Made by a program: the position numbers and the translations under genes
In this document: piece by piece, positions 52,510 to 62,100 of the stretch
How the letters are laid out: every line of letters begins with the position of its first letter
Position numbering within the stretch: position 1 is the stretch's first letter
The notes under the pieces: model-generated
The model's database searches: none
Told to the model about the DNA's origin: nothing
The model's input: only the letters and a program-made list of their open reading frames with translations
NCBI RefSeq assembly: GCF_011761985.1
Contig: NZ_JAASQT010000001.1
Coordinates: 496,001-560,000 of the forward strand
Source of the DNA: Brevundimonas terrae
GTDB lineage: Bacteria > Pseudomonadota > Alphaproteobacteria > Caulobacterales > Caulobacteraceae
DNA length: 64,000 nucleotides
Direction of reading: 5' to 3'

Positions 52510-55500
52510 TTAGAACTTGCCGATCAGGTTCACGAACCAGCCGTTCTCGTCATAGCTGAGGTCACCCAGATCGTCCGAATAGTCGGTGAAGTTATAACCG
52601 ACACCCAGTTTCATGTGGTCGCCGAAGTGGCGATAGACACCGACCAGAGCGCCCAGACGGCTGTCATGGGCTTCCTTGATACGCAGGTCGCGCATCTCGA
52701 CCATAACATCCCAGCGGCGCACGATCTGGTAGTCCGCACGGACAGCCCAGAACATGGCCTCACTGTCGAACCACTGTGCGCTTTCGTCACGCGAGGCGCG
52801 CAGTTCGCTGATGCGGTAAGCCACCTTGGCCCCGAGCGCGAGGCGCGGGGTCAGTTGATAGGTGCCGTCCACAGCCGCGATATGGCTGCGTTGCGCATAG
52901 TCGAGGTTCTGGCCCAGCGCGTCCACCTGTGCGGGCGACGGCAGGTCGGCCAGATAGGTGTACTTGGCCAGCATGTTGAAGCGGTCATTGTCCACCGGAC
53001 GATACGCACTGGCCAGAGCCAGCTCGTAGAAGTCCGCATCCATGGCCATTTCCTGATCGGAATTGGACATCGAGATGTTGGCCTTGGCAAACAGACGTAA
53101 GGAAGGGGTCGCCTTGTAGGTGATCTGGTTGCGGGTGGTCACCGTGGTGCGTTCGCCCACCGTGGTGCCGTCGTCCTTACGGAACTCCAGACCCGAGGCC
53201 CAGCGCAGGCGATCACTGCCATAGTCGGCAGTTGCACCGATGGCCATGCGCTCGATTTCCTGACCCAGCGCATCGGACAAGGTGCCGGTTTCGTAGCGGG
53301 CACCGAAGGTCCACGCCTCGATCGGGCTGAAGTCCACACCATAGGCCTGGGTCCAGCCGGTCGGGCCTTCGCCATGGTCATAGCGTTGCTCGGCAAAGAC
53401 GCTGGTCTTTTCGCTCATCTGCTGGCGGGCACCCCCGGTCAGGCGACCGAGGCGGCCCCCCGACATGGCATCCGGATTTTCACCGGCCAGTGCATAGCCC
53501 AGATACAGGCTGCCACGCTCGGACATGGCGAAATCGGCACGCAGATCGGCTCCGAAATCCATATCGCCGTCAGACAGCTCGCCCTTGAACTTCAGGCGGT
53601 CATGAACCTGATATTCGGCACCGAGGCCGTAGCGGTCGTTCGACTGGCGGCCACCATCATGGTCGAGGGTCGCCTGAGCCAGAGCCCAGACCGCCCACGG
53701 CGCATCATGGATGTCGCGTTCCTGATTGTCGGGATCAGGCGTGTGGCGATAGCCGAGGGTCACAGCCGCATCGGTCCGCGTGCCTTCGCTGGGCGGCGGC
53801 ACATAGAGCGGGCTGTACGGTGTGCGCTGGCCCTGCTGCTTGTCCGACCGGATACCGATCGAACCGAACCAGCCCTGTGCCACCTCGCGGCGCAGACCGG
53901 CCTCGATGGCGTGACGTTCGGTCAGACGACCGTCGGTCACATCACCCTTGGCCTGAAGGCGCAGGGTTTCGCTGAGGGCCAGATCAACCGAGCCGCCATA
54001 CTGGTCCAGCGTCTCGCTGAAGGTCAGCTCGCCCGGTGCCGAGAAACCGGCCTCGCGCTTTTTGTAGTAACCGGCAAAGCGGCCATCGCGGTCGATACCG
54101 ACCTCGTCCATCTTGCCGCCGAAGGTCAGGCTGACCGCATTGGCCTGATCGGCTTCGGTACGGATCTGGGTAAAGTCGTAACCGCCGGTGGACGACAGGA
54201 ACGAGCCATCACCCGGACCGTCGGCCTGAGCGAACTCAAGCTTCACGAAGGTATTGGCGGCGTGCTGGTACAGCACATCGGCACCGAACAGGTCTTGCGA
54301 GGCCTGATCTTCGCCCTGGTGATAGGCGCTGCCGCCCACACGAACGCGCTCGTTTAGCCAGTGCTGGGCACGCGCGCCTGTGGTGAAGGCATCTGGACGG
54401 GTCAGACCCGGCGAGTATTCGTAGGTCGCAACCACCCAGACCGGATTGCCCGACAGGGTCGATTGCTGGACAAAGCTGTCCGAACCGGCCGTCATCGGCG
54501 GCGGGTTGCGCAGCATGACGCGACCCTGAAGATAGTTCACATCATAGTCGCGCGCGGCGATCAGTTCCTGACGCTCCAGCACCAGACCGGAATCCTTGTC
54601 GCGCACTTCTAGGAAGACGCGCTCGGAACCCGGTGCAATGTCGCGGTTGCGGAAGAAGTAAACCGAGCCGCCGGTCGAGGCGAAGTCCTCGCGGCTGGCA
54701 ATCGTGCCCGGATCGGCGGCAAAGACGTTGAGCTCGGTACGGCGCTCGCCGCCCTCGGTCACGCCCTCGCTGCGCCAGTCCAGATTGGCACCGTACAGCG
54801 TGCGTTGGTGACGGATCAGTTCGTTGCCGCCCAGATGGCTCTGGAAGACACCCCACATGGCGTCGGTGTTTTCATTTTCGGCACGGATATAGAAACGGCC
54901 ATAGGTCGGCGCATCTTCAACCGTGACCGAGTCATCGCCATAGACCGGATAGTGCATATCCGGATCAAGGCGACGCAGCATCGAGCGCGGGTCTTTTTCG
55001 AGGAAGCCGTCGAACAGGTTCTTGAGGCGCTGTTCGCCGGTATCGGCCGAGGCCGTGACCTGCCAGTCGTTCTTGACCAGACCCTTGAAGTAGAAGGCCA
55101 GACGGCCATCCACGAAGTCGTCGCGATGGTCGCCCGTATCGCCCAGCAGTTCGAGCTTGGCCGCATCGAAGCTACGGCTACCGGCGGTGATGTCGGCAAT
55201 ACCGACAAAGAAGCGGTCACTGCGCGGCAGAACCACTTCGCGCATCAGATCAACCGGAGCCTGTTGCGGACGGGCAATCTGCACGGCCACAGACTTGGTG
55301 TCGGCAGGGACGATCTGCTGGACCATGAAACGGCCCGCCAGATCGACCGGCACCGGCGCGCCAAAGGCGCTGACCCGCGTGGCCTTGTCCTCGACTTCGC
55401 CGCTGATGGTCACAGCCGCACCGCGTACCGCGATGGAATCGGTCGTGCGCATATTCTCGAAGGACGGGCCTTCGAGAATATCCGGCTTGGTCACGGAAAT

Positions 55501-56148
55501 GGCATGGGTGACGCCCAGCGTGCTTGCCGCCGTCTCGTCATAGCGGCCTTCGGCCCCATAGACGCGCAGCAGATAGCGATAGCGTTGCTCGCCCGCCTGC
55601 TCGCGGTCGGTGGACCATGTGGCCGTTTCACCGACACGCAGCGGAATGACCGTCATCGGGGCTTCACCCGTATTCTGGTCAGCGCGGAAGATGCGGATTT
55701 CCGCGCGTTCTACAAACGCCGCATAGTTGCTGAGCGTGAAGAAACGCACCGGATAGCCCGCACGGATGACCGGCTGGTCGGCGACGATGCTGAGCACAGG
55801 ACGGACATCAAAGCCCGTGGCCTGTACGCGGACATCGGCACCGGCCAAGGCCAGATCCTGACGGCGCTGGCGGTCGGCGCGCAGGTCGTCGGTGTCCCCC
55901 TCCCCGTCCACACTGATGCGGAACGGGGTCGAGGCACCGCGATCGGCGGCTTCGAGGTTATTGCCGACGCCACGGCGTTCCACCGCAGCATCATCGGCTA
56001 CCGGACCGCACGGACGATCCGTGTCACGGCCGCAATAGACCTGATCCTGGCTGTTCGAAGCGTCTTGCGCTTGAACAGCCGTGGCCAGAGCGATGGCCGA
56101 GCCGCCCATAAACAGGGCGGTCAGCAGTTTGTTCGACGCGCGGATCAT
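52510..56148 (-). CDS. Outer membrane beta-barrel protein paired with the giant repeat protein
   Basis: A 1212-residue protein of no family I can name. A signal peptide (GGSAIALATAVQAQ, cleavage near residue 28) is followed by an extended soluble region to about 320 with Ig/PEGA-like beta segments (IAVRGAAVTISGEVEDKATR; VDLAGRFMVQQIVPADTKSV). From about 330 to the end, amphipathic strands alternate with turns (GRFAGYYKKREAGFS; RLQAKGDVTDGRLTERHAIE), and the last residue is Phe (NLIGKF), as in barrels recognised by BamA. Mature size suggests roughly 30 or more strands, by eye. It overlaps the giant gene by ATGA, so both are translated from one mRNA. I infer that it anchors or exports the giant protein. 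Confidence 0.8.
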   Translation of the reverse strand: MIRASNKLLTALFMGGSAIALATAVQAQDASNSQDQVYCGRDTDRPCGPVADDAAVERRGVGNNLEAADRGASTPFRISVDGEGDTDDLRADRQRRQDLALAGADVRVQATGFDVRPVLSIVADQPVIRAGYPVRFFTLSNYAAFVERAEIRIFRADQNTGEAPMTVIPLRVGETATWSTDREQAGEQRYRYLLRVYGAEGRYDETAASTLGVTHAISVTKPDILEGPSFENMRTTDSIAVRGAAVTISGEVEDKATRVSAFGAPVPVDLAGRFMVQQIVPADTKSVAVQIARPQQAPVDLMREVVLPRSDRFFVGIADITAGSRSFDAAKLELLGDTGDHRDDFVDGRLAFYFKGLVKNDWQVTASADTGEQRLKNLFDGFLEKDPRSMLRRLDPDMHYPVYGDDSVTVEDAPTYGRFYIRAENENTDAMWGVFQSHLGGNELIRHQRTLYGANLDWRSEGVTEGGERRTELNVFAADPGTIASREDFASTGGSVYFFRNRDIAPGSERVFLEVRDKDSGLVLERQELIAARDYDVNYLQGRVMLRNPPPMTAGSDSFVQQSTLSGNPVWVVATYEYSPGLTRPDAFTTGARAQHWLNERVRVGGSAYHQGEDQASQDLFGADVLYQHAANTFVKLEFAQADGPGDGSFLSSTGGYDFTQIRTEADQANAVSLTFGGKMDEVGIDRDGRFAGYYKKREAGFSAPGELTFSETLDQYGGSVDLALSETLRLQAKGDVTDGRLTERHAIEAGLRREVAQGWFGSIGIRSDKQQGQRTPYSPLYVPPPSEGTRTDAAVTLGYRHTPDPDNQERDIHDAPWAVWALAQATLDHDGGRQSNDRYGLGAEYQVHDRLKFKGELSDGDMDFGADLRADFAMSERGSLYLGYALAGENPDAMSGGRLGRLTGGARQQMSEKTSVFAEQRYDHGEGPTGWTQAYGVDFSPIEAWTFGARYETGTLSDALGQEIERMAIGATADYGSDRLRWASGLEFRKDDGTTVGERTTVTTRNQITYKATPSLRLFAKANISMSNSDQEMAMDADFYELALASAYRPVDNDRFNMLAKYTYLADLPSPAQVDALGQNLDYAQRSHIAAVDGTYQLTPRLALGAKVAYRISELRASRDESAQWFDSEAMFWAVRADYQIVRRWDVMVEMRDLRIKEAHDSRLGALVGVYRHFGDHMKLGVGYNFTDYSDDLGDLSYDENGWFVNLIGKF

Positions 56149-59100
56149 TGCACGCCTCCGTCGTTGGAAGTTGACGCAATGACGGTCTCTTCCTCGACCA
56201 CCAGACGGTAACGGTCACCGGCATCGTTCCAGCGGTCGCGGATCATGCGACGCACCTTGGCGATACGGTCGCGGATCACATCCGCATCCTCGCCTTGCGA
56301 CGCATAGGCCAGACGCAGGACCGACGGACGTTCGGCCAGAGTGACCAGCAGGGTCTCGAACTGTTGTTCGAACTCTGCACGCAGATCGCTGCCTTCGAAG
56401 GCTTCGGCGTTCAGGTCCAGACGCACCACGCGGTGCAGGCTGGCGCCGAAGTTCAGGCGGGCGAACTTGCCGCGCGTCAGACGAACCGTTTCCGGGTTGC
56501 CCGAGGTGACGCGGTAGCCTGTCGGCAGGGTGCGGTCATCCAGCTTGACGATGAAGTTGGAGCCACGGTCCTCGTTCGGGATCATCGGGCAGGTGATGTG
56601 GTAGCGGCCCTCGGCATCGGTCGTGATCAGCAGACCACGCGCCGTTGCCAGACGCACGCCACCCAGACCCGGTTCGCCGTCATCCTGTACGCCGTTGCCG
56701 TTCCGGTCGTCGAACACCTTGCCGAGGATGTCCGTGCAGTCGAAATCGGGGTCCGGAATAATACGAACGGTCGCCTCGGCGATGTTCGAGATGATCTGGT
56801 CCACAGTCGGGTTGAGCGCGAACGCCGTATTGGTGTGCTCGCCCTCGCCTACGCCCGCACCGACCACAAGGATCAGCTGGAAGCGCTTGGTTTCACCTGC
56901 CGCGAAGGTCAGGTCGGGCCAGCTCAGCAGACGACCGTTCTGGATCGGCTCGATCGCGACACCGTCCAGCAGAGCACTGCCTTCACGGTAGCGGAAGCCG
57001 GCCGGAACACGGTCGGTCACCGTCACGCCCGGTACGGTGCCAGCCAGCGTGTTGCGGGCGGTGACAACGTACGGGACCAGACCGCCGCGAACCACATTGA
57101 CCATCGGGGTCGTCTTGGTGACTTCGATGGCACCCTCGAGGATCGGATCCAGCGGGATGTTGTTGTTCACGACATTGGCCGACAGGCCCGGCGTCAGGTT
57201 GAGCGTCAGAACGTAACCGGTCGTCAGCGTCCCTGTGGTGCAGGTTTCCGGCGTACCGATCGGCGGGGCACCGTTGATGGTCGAGACCAGCATCGGGTCC
57301 GGCGTCGCGTTCACCGTCAGCGGACCGACGCAAGGCGGCAGCATGCTGGACGGCTGGATCGGGTTGTAGGTGCCGTTCGGCGGGGTCACCGACAGGGTGT
57401 AAACACCCGCCGGAGCCGAGCTGACCAGCTGGAAGTAGTACAGACCCTTGGCATCGACGACCTGACGCAGACCGCTTTCACCGCCCACCAGATGCTTGGC
57501 CGGATCGAAGCCAGCCGGACCGTTGATCTCGACAATGGCACCCTGCACCGGCGTACGGCGCACGGAGTCATAGACGACACCCCACGGATCAAGCGGCAGG
57601 GACTGCTGCGGAACAGTGGCACCCGGTTGCAGGGTGATGTCGGCCAGCTCGCCATCACGGATGGTCGCACCACCCGGATTGGACGGCGAAACCGTACCAT
57701 TGGTGTAGGCGGTTCCGTTCTCGTTCGGACGCGCACCGCCATAGACCGCATTGTTCTGCGGGTGACGGAAGCGGACCGAATAGCCCGAGCCCGGAGCCAC
57801 GCCGGTAAAGGCATAGCCACCGTCCGAACCGGTCAGGGCCGTGCCCATCAGGACATCGCCCAGGAACAGTTCGACCGTCCAGTCGGCCAGCACCTCTTCG
57901 CCGCCGTCCAGAGCACGGTTGTGGTTGGTATCCATCCACACCGTACCCGACACGGCCGCTTCGGCACCGCGCTCACCGAACAGGTAGCCGGTCGCATCCG
58001 TGGCCGGAGCCAGAACGATCTGGTTGATCGTGTCGGCACCGTCCGAGGTACCGCCCGACGTACCCGCCGTGTCGATACCGTCGTCATAGCCGTCCGGCTG
58101 GGTTTCGGTCACCGAATAGGTGCCGCCCTGCAGGTCGGTGAAGACATAGCTGCCGTCGGCCTGTGTGACCGTCGTGCGGGTGACCGTTTCGCCACGCGCA
58201 TCCGTTCCCGTCAGCGTCACAGTGACACCGCCGATGACCGGCTCGTTGGCATCGCGGACACCATTATTGTTGGTGTCGTTATAGACGAGGCCCGACAGCG
58301 AACCTGTACGCTCGCCGAAGTTCACAACCGGCGGTGTCTCATCGGAAACGATGGTCACCGGAACGCGGTTGGTCGGGTTTTCGCGGCCATTGCCATAGCC
58401 GTCCGGCTGGATTTCCACGACGACGTAATCACCGCCACGGATATTGCCGAAGCTATAGCTGCCGTCCGGATTGGTGGTGGTCGTCGCGACCAGTTCACCA
58501 TTCGGCTTGCGCAGTTCGACAACCACGCCCTCCAGAGGACGATCGTTCGGCGTGAACGAACCGTCGCCGTCCACATCGACATAGACAGTGCCGGTCAGGC
58601 TCTGGCCACGCTCGCCAAAGGCATAGTCGGTTGCATCCGTGCCCACCGGAAGGGTGATGTCATAGATGCGGTCGCCATCGGCCTCGACCGTGCCGCCGAC
58701 GCTACCGGCGCTGTCTGCACCGTCAGAGAAGCCATCCGGCTGGGTCTCGACCAGTTGATAGGTGCCGGACAGAAGGTCGTCGATGACCCACTCGCCCTGC
58801 GCATTGGTGGTGGCCGTGCGGGTTACCGGATTACCGGCATCGTCGGTACCCGTCAGGGTCACAACGGTGCCAGCGATCGGTGCCTCGCCCGGTTGGCGAA
58901 TGCCGTCATTATTGGCATCGACAAAGACATGGCCCGACATGGTGCTGACGGTTTCGCCAAAGTCGATCGACTGCTCGACGCCCGGGGTCAGGTTGACCTG
59001 AACCTCGTTCGGGGTCGACGAACCATAGCCGTCCGGCTGGGTTTGGCGGATCGTGTAGTCACCCGAAGGCAAGTCGGTGAAGCTGTAATTACCGTCCGCA

Positions 59101-62100
59101 TCCGTTGTGGTGGTGCCGACCAGTACGCCGTTTTCGTACAGTTCAATCACGACGCCACCGATCGGGGTGTCCTCGGGATCGCGCACACCGTCACGGTCGA
59201 TGTCTTTATAGACACTGCCCTTGATGACGACGGCCTGCTCGCCGAACACATAGTCGGTGCCCTTTTCGCCCGCACCCAGCGTGATGTTGCTGATGGTGTT
59301 GGCGGCAGGCGTGCCGTTGAAGACCGAATTATCGGTTGTACCGCCAGCCGTACCCGCGCCTTCCTTGCCGTCGGCATATTGGCCGGGGTGGGTTTCGATC
59401 AGGCTGTAATCGCCTTCCGGCATATCGTTGAAGATATAGTTGCCATTGGCATCCGTACGGATCGTGCACGACAGAGCCGGATCAAGGGCTGCGCGCCAGG
59501 CACAGATATCCTGACCGTCCTTGGTCGTACCCGTCAGGGTGATTTCGACACCTTCGATGCCGGCCTCGCCCGCATCGCGGACACCGTCATTATCGGCATC
59601 GATAAAGACCGAACCCGCCAGCGAACCGGCCACTTCACCGAAGCTGTAGTTCGTACCGAGGGTCCCCATCGCCAGCACAATATTGCTGATGACGTCATTG
59701 CCCACAGTGCCGCCCAGATTGCCCGCAGCTTCCAGACCGTCGGTATAGCTCGACAGCGGTGCCGTGTGCTGGGCCTGCTCGGTCAGGGTGTAGCCCGTGG
59801 CGTCCGAACCCGGAACGCCCAGATACATAAAGCCACCCGTCGCGTCGGTCTGAACCTCACAGACGATCATGGTGCAGACGTCCTGACCACTGGCCGTCGT
59901 ACCCGACAGGGTCATGGTTACGCCCGGAATACCGGCTTCGCCTGCATCGCGGACACCCGAGGCATTGCGGTCGATATAGACAAAGCCGCTGAGGCCTTCA
60001 CCGATCGCACCGAAGTCATACTTGGTGCCATCCGAGCCAGCCAGAATTTCAATTCCGGTCACCTGCAGGGCCGCAGCCCCCGCCGAAGGCGTGTTCGTGC
60101 CGGTCAGGCCGTTCGAGGTACCACCCAGCGAACCCAGATAGGCACCCGTATGGGTCAGACCCGAAGACGGCGTGATTTCCAGAGCATAGTCGCCCGGACG
60201 CAGCACCTGACACAGCGGCAGGGCATGGCCCGCCACCGGGAACTGGTACAGACCCGAAGCGGTCGTGGTGATCGAACAATCAATCACCTGACCCATATCG
60301 TCCGTGCCGGTAAGGCGGACAATAGCGCCCGACAGACCCGAGGTTTCAGACGCATCACGGGTCGCATCCGAGTTCGGGTCAAGGAAGACCATACCGCCGA
60401 GGGTCGAGGTCAGCAGTTCACCGAAATTACGACCGGTCAGATTGTCGGCAGGTGCAACCGTACCGATGACAATGCCCTCGGGGGCCGTGCGACCGCGCGA
60501 ACCCGCAACCACATTGGTACCACCGTTGGTGTCCAGACCATCCGAAGCACCGTCCGGCTGAACCAGCTGGGTCACGGTGTACGGATTGCCATTCGACGGC
60601 GGGACATTGGTGAACTGATACTGGCCGTTCGCATCAACATTTGTCGTCAGGTTGACGGCGTTACCGGCATAGTCGGTACCCGTCAGCTCCAGATGAGGTG
60701 CTGTCTTGAATGCGGTAGGCGCAAAGCCAGTCTCGCCCGCATCGTGCACACCGTCATTGTTCATGTCGGCATAGATGACACCCGAAACCTTTGCGGCTTC
60801 GATTTCCTGGAAGAGGTAGTCCGTTGCTGCGGTTTTCGCAGGCAGGTTGATGGCGGAAATCGTGTTGTAGTCAGCCGCGCTGCTATAGACCGCGTTATCG
60901 ACAACGCCACCGGCAGTACCTGCCGTCTCGTTGCGGTCGAAATAGCGTGACGGCTGGGTTTCTACGATCGTGTAGGAGCCGGCCGGCAGACGTTCAAATT
61001 TGAACGTGCCATTGGCAGCCGTAGTGGTCGTACGCTCTGCAATCGCATTATTGAAGCTATCCGTACCCGTCAGCTTGACAGTAACGCCCGAGAGAGCTTC
61101 GCCCGCATCAATCGCATCATTGAGGTTGTTGTCAGCGTAAACCGTGCCCGCAATCGACGACTCGGTAACCTGCGTAACTGCGGTACCGGTATTATTGGTC
61201 GGCACAGAGTCACGGCTGATTTCCACACCCAAGCTGTCCTGACCCGGCTTGATTTCAGCCGTGTTGGTCAGGTCAGTGTTCAAATCACCGTCGTACGGAT
61301 CAGGAGCCTTGGCAAAGAAGGTCACGGTGACCAGATCACCATTGCCCGGGAACGTACCGTCAAGAACGCAGATGACCTTGTCCGTGCCCGAACATTCGCG
61401 ATTGGAAACGCTTGCACCACCAGAACCGACAGCCGTTTCCCCTCCCACACGGGTCCAGCCCGTCGGGAGTTGATCCGAAACGCGGATCTGTGTGGTCGGT
61501 GACGGGCCGTTATTGCGAACGACAACCTTGTATTCGACAGGCTGGTTAATCTCGACCGGCGAATCCGTGATGCGGGTCTTGGAAACCACTTCCAGATCGG
61601 TCGACGGAATAATCGTCGTGTTCTGGGTCGCCTTGTTGTTGGCCAACTGGCTGTCAGCCTGAACCGTCGTGATGTTGTCCTGCTCCAGCGAGATCACATT
61701 GACGCTGTTGGAGAATGTCAGCGTACCGGTCGGCGGCGGGACACCTGCATCAGGCACCACATTGAAAGTCAGACGGAAAATAACCTGATGACGTGCGTCC
61801 AGATAGTTCTGGCTGACATCGGTACCATGCAGGCGGCACTGGATATCGCTTCCCGAAGGTACACAGCTTGGTGCCGGCGGCGTGTAGCGTGTGTTACCGC
61901 CACTCGCTCCGACCGGATTGATCTCAGGAGCGCCCGCAAGCGTCATCGTATAGCCCGCAGGGGGAGCCGGCGTATCTGTAATGATGATATTCGAAGCCCG
62001 CGACGGGCCGAGATTGGTGACGCGGACATCATATACAAGCTGTGAGCCGTAGGGCACGGGATCATAGGCCGCGCTCGGCTCATTCTTGGTAATGGCCAGA

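Noticed and set aside
56295..60950. A 1551-codon open frame on the plus strand
   Set aside because: It lies fully antisense to the giant repeat gene. The strong third-position G/C bias of the real gene removes stops from the opposite frame. The translation is Arg/Gly/Ala/Val-rich with no domain.
57790..61160. CRISPR-like or non-coding tandem repeat
   Set aside because: The repeats are coding protein modules of 285-415 bases in one open frame, without spacer structure.
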